Positions 1 through 7,736 of a stretch of 64,000 nt of DNA are shown one piece after another; positions within the stretch are counted from its first letter, which is position 1, and every line of letters begins with the position of its first letter. The position numbers and the translations under genes are program-made. The notes under the pieces are model-generated. The model did not search any database. It saw only the letters and a program-made list of their open reading frames with translations, and was not told the origin of the DNA. The stretch comes from Corallococcus macrosporus (GTDB lineage: Bacteria; Myxococcota; Myxococcia; Myxococcales; Myxococcaceae), in NCBI RefSeq assembly GCF_017302985.1, contig NZ_JAFIMU010000009.1, positions 589,224-653,223 on the forward strand, in the 5' to 3' direction.

Positions 1-163
1 TGCCGAAGTGCCCCAGCAGGCGCGGCTTGATGTCCTCGCGCGTGAGGGGCCGCTCCAGGAGCGGGTTGTCCTTGAGGTAGATCTGCCCGACGGACAGGTA
101 GTTCGCCGCGCGCCAGTAGGCGTCGATCTTCGCCAGTTCCTCATCACTCAGCGGACCCGCCAT
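1..163 (-). CDS. xfp: Phosphoketolase, N-terminal part (cut by window start)
   Basis: Only the first 54 codons are present; the gene runs off the left edge. The N-terminus contains [15 protein letters not shown] followed by NPLLERPL and [10 protein letters not shown], the highly conserved opening of the xylulose-5-phosphate/fructose-6-phosphate phosphoketolase family. These are cytoplasmic thiamine-diphosphate enzymes that split sugar phosphates into acetyl phosphate and an aldose phosphate. The ATG at 163 is chosen because GGGAG lies 7 bases upstream; an ATG five bases further upstream is out of frame. The match is strong although short. The catalytic domains lie outside the window. Confidence 0.9.
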   Translation of the reverse strand, partial: MAGPLSDEELAKIDAYWRAANYLSVGQIYLKDNPLLERPLTREDIKPRLLGHFG

Positions 164-243
164 CTTTCATCTCCCGAGCCGAAGGTCGTACCACTCCCGG
201 GAGGATGGGACTCCAGCCCGCACGTGCAGTGCAATGTGATTCG

Positions 244-864
244 CTAGCGCAATGACAGACGCATGACATGGCGCCGGGAGCCCGCGCGTCCGACCTCCTC
301 GAAGCCCGCGGAGGTGAAGACCGGGACGAAGCCCATGAAGCGGTAGCTGGGAGACTCCGCGTCCACGGGGTACGCCTCCACGACAGTGGCCCCGTGCTTC
401 CGGGCATGCGCGACGGCGGCGGTGATGAGGCGCGGCGTCATGCCCTGGCCGCGAAGCGCGCGAGGCACGAAGAAGCACGCCAGCGACCAGACCCGCTCCG
501 GCTTCTCTCCGTCCACGGTGGGGCCACCCAGGTTGTTGCGGTACGTGGGGCGGGGCGCGATGGAGCACCACGCCACGGGCTCGCCGTCCAGGTAGCCCAG
601 GATGCCTACGGGGACGCCGTCCTTCACACGGGACCGCATGGCGGCCTTGCGGTCCGCGCTGCTGAAGTCACGGGCCTCCGTGCCGTGTGTCCGCCAGGCC
701 ATGCACCAGCAGTACTTGGGGGCGCCGGGTGTTTCGAAGAAGCGCTCGAAGTCCTTCCACCGGGACGTGTCCACCGGATGAAAGGTGAGCCCATCGAGCG
801 ACGAGGGCGTCTTCCTGGAGGCGGGTGACTTCGCGGACCGGGCCATGGTCCGCGAAGCCTGCAC
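244..864 (-). CDS. GNAT family N-acetyltransferase
   Basis: This is a 206-residue protein of GCN5-related acetyltransferase type. The acetyl-CoA pyrophosphate-binding motif is visible as VPRALRGQGM (about residues 133-142), preceded by the beta-strand VWSLACFF and followed by a helix. An unusual YCWCMAW segment at residues 51-57 is seen in a subgroup of small GNATs of unknown substrate. The start is uncertain: ATG 864 and an in-frame ATG six codons later both lack a convincing ribosome binding site. The gene lies 12 bases downstream of the DHA2 exporter gene on the same strand, so the two may be cotranscribed. An antibiotic or small-molecule acetylation role is possible but is only inferred. 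Confidence 0.85.
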   Translation of the reverse strand: MQASRTMARSAKSPASRKTPSSLDGLTFHPVDTSRWKDFERFFETPGAPKYCWCMAWRTHGTEARDFSSADRKAAMRSRVKDGVPVGILGYLDGEPVAWCSIAPRPTYRNNLGGPTVDGEKPERVWSLACFFVPRALRGQGMTPRLITAAVAHARKHGATVVEAYPVDAESPSYRFMGFVPVFTSAGFEEVGRAGSRRHVMRLSLR

Positions 865-876
865 GCACCCCAGGGC

Positions 877-2346
877 TCAGTGGGAGGCGGGAACGTCGCC
901 CATGTTCACCGGCGTCGTGACGCGCTTCACCTTGGGGAAGAACAGTCCAGCGGCGAACGCGGCAATCATCGCCGAGCACATGATCCAGAAGTTGATGGAC
1001 AGCCCCGTGTTCAGCGCACCGCCGAGCGATTCAAGGATGGCGGGAGCCAGCCCGCGTCCGTGCTCGGGGCCGAGCAGCTCCGCGGCGGCGCTCACGGGGA
1101 CGTTCGGGTCCTTCATGAGCTGCGACACCAGCACGCCGCCCATGACGCCCACGCCCAGCGACCCGCCGATGGTGCGGAAGAACATGCTGCTGGCCGTGGC
1201 CACGCCGCGAAGCTCCCAGCCCACGGTGGTCTGCACGGCCACCATGGTCGCCATGGCGGCGAAGCCCAGGCCAATGCCAAACAACCCCATGGCGATCTGC
1301 GGAACGATCATGGACGCCCCGGGCTTGAGCAGGAGCGCCATCAGCGCGGTGCCAATCGCGGCCAGGCCCAGGCCGCCGACGATGAGCGGCCGGAAGCCGG
1401 TGCGGACCATGAGCCTGCCGCCGATGAGGCTCGCCAGCGGCCAGCCGACGATCATCGGGGTGATCATCCCGCCCGCCATGGTGGCCGAACCGCCGAGCAC
1501 GCCCTGCACGTACAGGGGCACGTAGGTGGTCGCGCCGAACTGGGCGGCGGAGAAAAGGGCGCCGGCCAGGTTCGAGATGGCGATGGTGGGAATCTTGAAG
1601 ATGCTCATCGGGATGATGGGCTCGGCGGCGCGAAGCTCCACGAACACGAACGCGGTGAGCAGCACGGCGGCGATGGGAAGACCGAGCAGCGACCGTCCGG
1701 AGCCCTGCACCCCGAACAGCAGCGCCACGACGCCCGCGGACAGCAGCGCCGCGCCCGCGTAGTCGAGCCGGGCCCGGGCCTTGCGCTGGACCTGCTCGTG
1801 GAAGAACGCGACGAGCAGCACCATGGACGCGATGCCGATGGGGATGTTGATGAAGAAGATCCAGTGCCACGTGAGGTACTTCACGATGAGGCCACCGGTG
1901 AGCGGGCCCGCGAGGCCGGCGATGCCCCACACGGCGCTGAACGCGCCCTGGACCTTCCCGCGCTGCTCCAGCGTGTAGATGTCCCCGATGATGGTGATGG
2001 CGATGGGCTGCATGGCCCCGGCGCCCAGGCCCTGGAGCACGCGGAAGGCGATGAGCATGTTCATCGACGTGGAGAGGCCGCACGCGACGGAGGCCGCCAG
2101 GAACAGGGTGGAGCCAAAGAGGATGACGGGCTTGCGGCCGTAGAGGTCGGCGAGCTTCCCGTAGATGGGCACGGTGATGGTGGACGACAGCATGTACGCG
2201 GTGAAGACCCACGCGTAGTGCTGGATGCCGCCCAGGTCGCTGACCACCGTGGGCATGGCGGTGGAGACGACGGTCATCTCCAGCGCGGCCACGAAGAGGG
2301 ACAGCGCGAGAGCCAGGGTGGTGAACGGTCGATGGGTGGTGCGCAT
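877..2346 (-). CDS. DHA2-family MFS multidrug exporter
   Basis: A 489-residue, very hydrophobic inner-membrane protein of the major facilitator superfamily, drug:H+ antiporter-2 (EmrB/QacA) type. Motif A is seen as GKLADLYGRKP (63-73), and the antiporter motif C region as GLAGPLTGG (144-152). The N-terminus has the family pattern LDxTVVxxAxP as EMTVVSTAMP (23-32). The long series of hydrophobic segments fits about 14 helices. It probably exports drugs or metabolites using the proton gradient; the substrate cannot be told. No Shine-Dalgarno sequence is seen before ATG 2346. The next gene downstream is a GNAT acetyltransferase, a pairing often seen around resistance functions. Confidence 0.9.
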   Translation of the reverse strand: MRTTHRPFTTLALALSLFVAALEMTVVSTAMPTVVSDLGGIQHYAWVFTAYMLSSTITVPIYGKLADLYGRKPVILFGSTLFLAASVACGLSTSMNMLIAFRVLQGLGAGAMQPIAITIIGDIYTLEQRGKVQGAFSAVWGIAGLAGPLTGGLIVKYLTWHWIFFINIPIGIASMVLLVAFFHEQVQRKARARLDYAGAALLSAGVVALLFGVQGSGRSLLGLPIAAVLLTAFVFVELRAAEPIIPMSIFKIPTIAISNLAGALFSAAQFGATTYVPLYVQGVLGGSATMAGGMITPMIVGWPLASLIGGRLMVRTGFRPLIVGGLGLAAIGTALMALLLKPGASMIVPQIAMGLFGIGLGFAAMATMVAVQTTVGWELRGVATASSMFFRTIGGSLGVGVMGGVLVSQLMKDPNVPVSAAAELLGPEHGRGLAPAILESLGGALNTGLSINFWIMCSAMIAAFAAGLFFPKVKRVTTPVNMGDVPASH

Positions 2347-2526
2347 GTCGGAAGGAGGACCCGGGAAAGGACCCTGGGTAACGCCTGCCCGTCCGGACCG
2401 CCAACGTCAAGCGCGTGAAATGTCGCGATGGGCGCCATCGCCGTGGATTCCAGGCCCAGTCCGCAAGCGCGGGAGCAAGCGAGGTGGGATAGGGTCCAGC
2501 GGCCTCACGGGTTCGAGGCGCACGGC

Positions 2527-3804
2527 ATGGTCACGGATACCAAGACGGTCGAGTCAGGGCGCTGGAGGACGGCGGTCGCCGCGGTGTTGGGGCTCTACGC
2601 GGTGGGGCTGGTGCTGGCGGAGGCGGTGCTCCAGGCCGGAGCCATCCTGGCCACGGCGCTGGCCCTGGCGCTGGCGGTGACGAAGCGGCTGAAGCTGGAG
2701 AAGGACGTCAGGGCGTTCGTGCTGGCGAGCGTCGCCCTGTGTGTCTGGCAGCTCCTCTCCCCAGCGGTGGCGCTGATGACGGGAGCCGCGACGAAGTGGC
2801 CCCGGGGCGCGAGATACGGCCAGGCGCTGGACACGGTGGCGGGAGCGGCGGTCGCATGCATCGGCACGCTGGGGGTGCCCTGGCTGATGCTGGGAGGCCT
2901 CATCGCGGGAGGCTGGCTGGCAGCGGCGGCCCTGGGCTTCTTCCAGCACCGGGTCCCATGGCCCTGGGAGCCGCCGAAGTTCACGAAGCTGAACCTGGCG
3001 CGCCTGCACGAGAACTTCGGCACGGAGGAGAACCCGAGGTACGCGGCGGGCGGCTTCTTCTTCCACCGGCTGAGGTTCGCGCACGGAGCGATTGCGGTGC
3101 TGGGCCCCGCGCTGGCGGTGATAGGCCGCTCGAAGGTGACGCGGCGGCGGGTGCTGGCGGGAGTGATGGTGCTGGGGCTGCTCGTGTCCATCTACGCCGC
3201 GTTCGCGCGAGCGGCATTGGGCGCGGCGCTGGGCGTGTGCGTGCTGGCACTGCTGTTGTTGATGCGAGGGACGGCGAGGAGGGCAGGGCTCGGGGTGGCG
3301 GTGGCGCTGGTGATCGCGGTCCTGCTGACGCCCGCGTGGCGGGAGCGGTTCGGCAAGGCGGTGGACAACCTCTTCGGCAGCGGAGAGCGCTCGCTGGCCA
3401 TGTCCGTGGGCTGGCGCCTGGTGCGCGAGCACACCTGGGTGGGAGTGGGCTTCGGCAATCACAAACCCGCGGCCCTGGCGACGCAGGCGGAGACAGGCAT
3501 CACGGACCTGCTGGCCACGGACTCGCACAACCTCTGGCTCACGGCCTGGGCGGAGACAGGGCTCGTGGGCCTGCTGTTGCTGGCCACGATGCACGGGCTG
3601 CTGGCCAGGGCGCTGGTGCGAAGGCACCGGGCCGGCTCGATTCCAGCCACGGGAGCCCTGCTGTCCTTCGTGGGCTTCCACGTCCTGGCTCTGGTGCACT
3701 ACCTCCCGTTCCATCCCAGCGTGCACCTGTCCTTCATGCTCATCTGGGGCCTGGGGCTGTGCAGTCACTTCGATGACAGTCGAGAACAGGTAAAGTCGGT
3801 GTAG
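2527..3804 (+). CDS. O-antigen ligase/polymerase-like membrane protein (Wzy_C family)
   Basis: A polytopic inner-membrane protein of 425 residues with about ten hydrophobic segments and a large periplasmic-type loop. That loop carries VGVGFGNH and then DSHNLWLTAWAETGLVGLL, the signature region of the O-antigen ligase/Wzy_C superfamily. Family members polymerise or transfer undecaprenyl-linked glycans at the periplasmic face. I start at ATG 2527 because the first hydrophobic helix follows directly. A longer frame from ATG 2428 would add 33 charged residues that do not look like part of the family. Glycan genes at 10.3-14.2 kb on the same chromosome give a plausible partner pathway, but ligase and polymerase cannot be distinguished here. 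Confidence 0.8.
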   Translation: MVTDTKTVESGRWRTAVAAVLGLYAVGLVLAEAVLQAGAILATALALALAVTKRLKLEKDVRAFVLASVALCVWQLLSPAVALMTGAATKWPRGARYGQALDTVAGAAVACIGTLGVPWLMLGGLIAGGWLAAAALGFFQHRVPWPWEPPKFTKLNLARLHENFGTEENPRYAAGGFFFHRLRFAHGAIAVLGPALAVIGRSKVTRRRVLAGVMVLGLLVSIYAAFARAALGAALGVCVLALLLLMRGTARRAGLGVAVALVIAVLLTPAWRERFGKAVDNLFGSGERSLAMSVGWRLVREHTWVGVGFGNHKPAALATQAETGITDLLATDSHNLWLTAWAETGLVGLLLLATMHGLLARALVRRHRAGSIPATGALLSFVGFHVLALVHYLPFHPSVHLSFMLIWGLGLCSHFDDSREQVKSV

Positions 3805-3856
3805 CCTGTAAGTAATGCCTTGACGGGCGTGGGTGAAATGGACAGAGAGCGGCGCC

Positions 3857-4666
3857 ATGACCCGAATCCTCCAAGTGCTGACTCCCTTCTGTCTGGGTTC
3901 CCTCCTTGCCTGCGGAGGGACTGAGCCCCGGTCCACGCCATCCGAGACGGACACGCTGGCGACCACCTCGCAGTCCTTGGTGAAGGTCAACCAGACCTAT
4001 TCCTACTGGGACGTGCAGAACGTGCCGGCGCAGGGTCTCTACAACTTCGACCTGACCATCTTCCCATCGAACGACCCGGCCGCGGACGCGACCCACGTCG
4101 CCCCCTGGTACTTCTATGCCGCGCAGTTCGCCTTCAAGACGGGAGGCGACGCGGGGTACATCGGCATCCAGACGGACCCCAACGGGAAGCGCGCCGTGTT
4201 CTCCATCTGGGGCGCCAATGGCGCGACGTGCTCGAACGTGGCCGGCGCCATCTGCCAGCCGTTCTCGCACGAAGGGGTGGGGTACCAGACCCTGGTGCCC
4301 TTCAACTGGGTGGCCGGGCAGTACTATCGCGTCCGCGTCTGGCAGAACGGGGCGGACGCGGAAGGCGAGTGGTGGCTGGGGGTCATCATCAATGACAGCA
4401 CCCAGACGGAGACTGTCGTTGGCCGGATCCGTGTGCCGTGGGGCCGCAATTGGCTGAGCGGCTCCATCATCAACTGGGTGGAGTGGTACGGCCCGGGGAC
4501 GGAGAACTGCACTCAGCTCACGTCCTCCACGGTCTACTTCGCGCCGCCAAAGGGCAACGCTGGGACGCTCACCGCGCCGCCGCCGTACAACACGACGGGG
4601 CAGGGGCCGTGCGCGTCGAACGTCAGCGCGTACGGCGAATGGATGAGGCATTACAACGGCTGGTGA
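3857..4666 (+). CDS. DUF3472-like secreted lipoprotein
   Basis: A 269-residue predicted lipoprotein. Its signal peptide ends in the lipobox LLAC, with Cys19 as lipidation site. The start at ATG 3857 is set by that signal peptide, an upstream in-frame ATG at 3833 giving an implausible leader. The mature part is rich in aromatic residues and beta-strands, with FKTGGDAGYIGIQTD near the middle. This resembles the GGYxGIQ hallmark of the DUF3472 family, which is linked to carbohydrate-related extracellular proteins. Several Cys residues may form disulphides outside the cell. Function is unknown and the DUF3472 assignment is from memory of the motif, so it is moderate. Confidence 0.7.
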   Translation: MTRILQVLTPFCLGSLLACGGTEPRSTPSETDTLATTSQSLVKVNQTYSYWDVQNVPAQGLYNFDLTIFPSNDPAADATHVAPWYFYAAQFAFKTGGDAGYIGIQTDPNGKRAVFSIWGANGATCSNVAGAICQPFSHEGVGYQTLVPFNWVAGQYYRVRVWQNGADAEGEWWLGVIINDSTQTETVVGRIRVPWGRNWLSGSIINWVEWYGPGTENCTQLTSSTVYFAPPKGNAGTLTAPPPYNTTGQGPCASNVSAYGEWMRHYNGW

Positions 4667-4687
4667 GCCACGCACTGGAGGCGTGTC

Positions 4688-5554
4688 ATGGAACCCACGG
4701 TGGTCACCGAAATCGGGGCCTTGGATCAGAAGTCACAAGCGTTGTTCTGTGACTACGTGCCCCAGGTGTTCCGCCGTGCGGACTTCCGCCGCTGGCGCTC
4801 GTGGGGCGAGTGGAACGAGGACTACCGCGCGTTCTCCTTGCTCGAGTCCGGACGCGTGGTGGCCAATGCCTCCGTGATGCGCATGCGCCTGCTGTTGGAA
4901 GGGCGCGAGGTAACGGCCTACCAGCTCGGGGCCGTGGGGTGTCTGCCATCGCATCGAGGGCGAGGACTGGCACGCGTGGTCATGAACGCCGCGCTGGATG
5001 CGTGCGGGGATGCGCCCGTGCTGCTCTTCGCCAACCCCAAGGTGCGCCAGTTCTACCCGCGCTTCGGGTTTCAGCCGCAACTGCAGACCCTGTTCGCCGC
5101 CACGTACGATGCCGTGCCTGAAGGCCTGCCCGCGCCCACGCTCAATCTGGAGGACGCGGCCGTGCGCGCTGGACTCGCCGCGCTCTCCAACGAGGGGTTG
5201 CCCTCCACGGAGCGCTTCGGAGCACGGGGCTACGCGACAGTGGCGAGCTGGCCCGTGGCCAATGGCTTCGCGAGGCCGCTGCGCCAGCTGGGGACAGAAG
5301 CCTGGGTCTTCGCGGGAGTGGAGGGCGAGACGCTGTACCTGGACGACGTCTTCGCCCGTGAGCCCTTCGACCTGCGGGCCTGGATCCCCCGGTTGATTGA
5401 CCAGCCCATCCGCTCCATCCGCTTCGGCTTCACCCCGGAGCGCTACTGGCCGGATGCAATGGTCGCCGGTGAGGACACGGAGGCGGACCTCTTCGTGCGG
5501 AACTTCCGTCCCTCACAAAAGGCCCACCGGTTCCCGGTCATGGCCCACACCTGA
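4688..5554 (+). CDS. GNAT family N-acetyltransferase (Eis-like size)
   Basis: A 288-residue protein with an N-terminal GNAT fold. The acetyl-CoA loop is seen as LPSHRGRGLARVVM, preceded by the strand YQLGAVGCL and followed by FANPKVRQFYPRFGF, the usual C-terminal GNAT strand-helix. The extra C-terminal half (about residues 140-288) could be a second, degenerate GNAT-like domain as in two-domain acetyltransferases. ATG 4688 is preceded by GGAGG at good spacing. The gene is 21 bases after the DUF3472-like lipoprotein gene and may be cotranscribed with it. The substrate is unknown. The last codons and stop overlap the first copy of a 26-bp repeat that recurs at 6529. Confidence 0.83.
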   Translation: MEPTVVTEIGALDQKSQALFCDYVPQVFRRADFRRWRSWGEWNEDYRAFSLLESGRVVANASVMRMRLLLEGREVTAYQLGAVGCLPSHRGRGLARVVMNAALDACGDAPVLLFANPKVRQFYPRFGFQPQLQTLFAATYDAVPEGLPAPTLNLEDAAVRAGLAALSNEGLPSTERFGARGYATVASWPVANGFARPLRQLGTEAWVFAGVEGETLYLDDVFAREPFDLRAWIPRLIDQPIRSIRFGFTPERYWPDAMVAGEDTEADLFVRNFRPSQKAHRFPVMAHT

Positions 5555-5571
5555 CACTGTTCCCGTTCCCA
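5546..5571 (+). repeat. Imperfect 26-bp direct repeat, copy 1
   Basis: A 26-base segment containing CTGACACTGTTCCC matches positions 6529-6554 at 21 of 26 bases in the same orientation. It overlaps the stop codon of the upstream acetyltransferase gene. The two copies bracket the orphan gene at 5575-6369. It may be a dispersed intergenic repeat of REP type or the footprint of an insertion. Confidence 0.5.
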
Positions 5572-5574
5572 GAT

Positions 5575-6369
5575 TCAAAGCGGATCCTCGAAGGCGGTCG
5601 AGTCGAACGCCCCGCGCTTCGGCTTCTCGAGCCATGAGGGGTGAAAGAACAGCGCGAGCTCCGCGTGGTAGGCCTTGTAACCGTAGGAGTCATCTGGAGC
5701 AGACTCGAGGTCGTAGCCCTTGAGCGCTTTCTTCCAGAACGGGCCGGCCGGAACGCCCTCCTTCCGTTCCGGAATCGTCGCCAGAAAGACAATGCTGTGC
5801 GCCTCTTCCTGCGCCTCGTCCCCGAACTTCGACGGCTCGATCGCGGCCCCCGCACCGAACCGCTCCAGCCGGGTGGTGATGCGCTGCTCCTCGAAAGCGA
5901 CGCTTTCGATGTTCTGGAGAAGATGCCGCCCGAACGACTCGGGGCCGAATTTCCGCCCGCTGGGCAGCGTTGCCTGGGGATGTACAGCCACCAGCTCAAC
6001 GCGCAGGTACCGGGAGAGGGGAGCTTCCTCCGGCGGCAGCAGCAAGGTCCCGATCTTCCAGGCCTCACGGAGGTTGAAGAGGTTCACGTCGAGGCATTGA
6101 TCGAGGCGAGGACCGCGAAGTGTCTGAATCGCTTCGCGGAGATCTTCTTCGAACAAGGCGCCGTACGATTCGCACGCGCGCTCGAAAAGATCAGCGCGTC
6201 CCTTGGCGGACCGCAGCAGCTCGTTTGCCTTCTTCGGCTCGAGGCCTTCTTCGATGACATCGACAAGGTCATCGAAAAGCTCCTTGGCGACGAGAAGGTC
6301 GACGAACTCGCGCGGGGTCGGCCCGCGTAGCTCATCGGCCACGACACGTCCGACGAACAGCTCAGACAT
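5575..6369 (-). CDS. Hypothetical protein, 264 aa
   Basis: I do not recognise this protein. It is soluble, has no signal peptide or membrane segment, and is rich in Glu, Lys and Leu. The N-terminal half looks helical (PTPREFVDLL, KANELLRSAKGRADLFERA). The C-terminal part has aromatic-rich strands (SYGYKAYHAELALFF). The start at ATG 6369 is supported by AGGAGG 8 bases upstream. Third codon positions are less GC-biased than in neighbouring genes, and the gene sits between two copies of a 26-bp repeat, both hinting at a separate origin. It could be an immunity or accessory protein, but nothing in the sequence proves this. Confidence 0.65.
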   Translation of the reverse strand: MSELFVGRVVADELRGPTPREFVDLLVAKELFDDLVDVIEEGLEPKKANELLRSAKGRADLFERACESYGALFEEDLREAIQTLRGPRLDQCLDVNLFNLREAWKIGTLLLPPEEAPLSRYLRVELVAVHPQATLPSGRKFGPESFGRHLLQNIESVAFEEQRITTRLERFGAGAAIEPSKFGDEAQEEAHSIVFLATIPERKEGVPAGPFWKKALKGYDLESAPDDSYGYKAYHAELALFFHPSWLEKPKRGAFDSTAFEDPL

Positions 6370-6528
6370 CCGAGAACCTCCTGGAGGTCCGCGAAGGCTA
6401 GCCACCAGGCACGGGCGTGCACAACAGCGCCATCGACGGGCTCGCGTCGCCTGTGCCTACCCGAAATCCGGTCGCTGGTTCACGAATACGTCAAGGCGAA
6501 TGTGAGGCCGTCGGCTCCCGTCAGGGCC

Positions 6529-6554
6529 CACATCTGACACGGTCCCCATACCCA
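6529..6554 (+). repeat. Imperfect 26-bp direct repeat, copy 2
   Basis: Same-strand partner of 5546-5571, with five mismatches. Its right half forms the left arm of the perfect hairpin at 6538-6569, which copy 1 lacks. Confidence 0.5.
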
Positions 6555-6569
6555 TGAATGGGGACCGTG
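6538..6569 (-). terminator. Perfect 12-bp hairpin downstream of the Cys-rich lipoprotein gene
   Basis: CACGGTCCCCAT (6538-6549) is exactly complementary to ATGGGGACCGTG (6558-6569), with an 8-base loop. It lies 7 bases past the stop codon of the minus-strand lipoprotein gene, where a transcription terminator or mRNA-stabilising hairpin is expected. There is no U-tract, so it could instead be an element of a dispersed repeat. Confidence 0.5.
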
Positions 6570-6576
6570 GAAGGGT

Positions 6577-7689
6577 TCACTGACAGAGCTTCTCGACCGA
6601 CTTGATTCGCATGGCTCCGTCGACGTTCGGGTCGTTGGTCTGGCCGCCGATGGCAATGTTCCCGGTCGCCGCGAAGTTATTCCGCGTGAGCTTCGCGACA
6701 CCGTCGACACTCACCGTCGCCACCTTGTCGACATTAACCGCGAACTCGTAGACATGGTACGCGCCATCGGTCACGGAGAATGCTGCGGACTGCGTGTCAT
6801 CCGCCCAGCCAATCGCCGCACTGTCCAGGTAGATCATCTGCGAACGATCCGTGGAGTTGCCGAATGGCGGGGTAAAGCTGCCCAGGATGGCAGCGCCGCT
6901 GTCGAGCTGATTGTGGGTGTTCGCCGACTCGATCTGCATCGTCACGCGAAGCTTGAACGGCTTCGTTGCGTCGAACGCGTTCGCCCGCGTGATGAGCAAC
7001 TGCCCGCTCGTTCGGCCGCCGCTGGTCGTCGACGTCGCGAGGCGGACGTAGTCCTCACCGTACGTGAGTGAACTCGGCGCCTGCTCGATCAGAGTCCAGC
7101 CCTGCGCGGCGAGGTCAGTGCCGCCGACCAGCAGCGGAATGCTCTCACGCGGCGACCACGTCGACGTTGACGTCGCGGGCGTACAGACTTCGCAGGCATT
7201 CGCGGGGTTCGGAGTTCCTTCGGCGTAGACCGTGCCGTTGATGAAGCACTTCGGGCTGCACGCGCCAGCCGAGCAGATCTGTCCCGAGCCGCACGCCGTC
7301 CCTTCCGCGAGCAGGGTCCATGTTGTCGCGGATGTCACGGGCGCGCAGACCTCGCAGGCATTCGCCGCGTTCACTGCCCCGGCAGTGAACGTCTCAGCGC
7401 CGATCCGACAGACCGCGACGCAGAGGCCGCTCTGACAGTCCTCGATGGCCGTGCAGGCCTCGCCGCATACTCCGCAGTGCGCCGGATCGGTGTCGGTGTT
7501 CACGCAGGTGTCGCCACACTGTGTGGTACCCGCGTCCGTGCACATCTCTGGAACGGATGCATCTGGAACCGACCCATCCGGCACGGAGGCATCGGGTGTC
7601 CCGCCAGGGGACGGGGAATCGTCATTGCACGCCGCGAAGAAGCCAAGCACGACGACGCAAGAGAGCGCGATGGAGCGAAGAGAGAGCAT
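6577..7689 (-). CDS. Cys-rich myxobacterial-type lipoprotein with C-terminal lectin-like domain
   Basis: A 370-residue lipoprotein with signal peptide and lipobox ending at Cys21 (FFAAC). A Pro/Asp/Ser linker with DASVPDGSVPDASVP repeats follows. Next comes a disulphide-rich region (about residues 48-185) with two related units sharing ANACEVC.P.TS..TW, a style common in myxobacterial surface lipoproteins. The C-terminal 180 residues form a beta-rich domain (LRVTMQIESANTHN, YHVYEFAVNVDKVATVSVDGV) that resembles a concanavalin-like jelly roll for sugar binding. Codon use is milder in GC than that of neighbours. The role is probably adhesive or carbohydrate binding at the outer membrane, but is not shown. 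Confidence 0.8.
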   Translation of the reverse strand: MLSLRSIALSCVVVLGFFAACNDDSPSPGGTPDASVPDGSVPDASVPEMCTDAGTTQCGDTCVNTDTDPAHCGVCGEACTAIEDCQSGLCVAVCRIGAETFTAGAVNAANACEVCAPVTSATTWTLLAEGTACGSGQICSAGACSPKCFINGTVYAEGTPNPANACEVCTPATSTSTWSPRESIPLLVGGTDLAAQGWTLIEQAPSSLTYGEDYVRLATSTTSGGRTSGQLLITRANAFDATKPFKLRVTMQIESANTHNQLDSGAAILGSFTPPFGNSTDRSQMIYLDSAAIGWADDTQSAAFSVTDGAYHVYEFAVNVDKVATVSVDGVAKLTRNNFAATGNIAIGGQTNDPNVDGAMRIKSVEKLCQ

Positions 7690-7736
7690 GACGGTACGTG
7701 ACTTTCACCCTGCGTCACGGATCGCAGGGGGCGCCG

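Noticed and set aside
2480..2530. A tRNA-like GGTTCGAG T-loop sequence
   Set aside because: No acceptor or anticodon stem can be formed around it.
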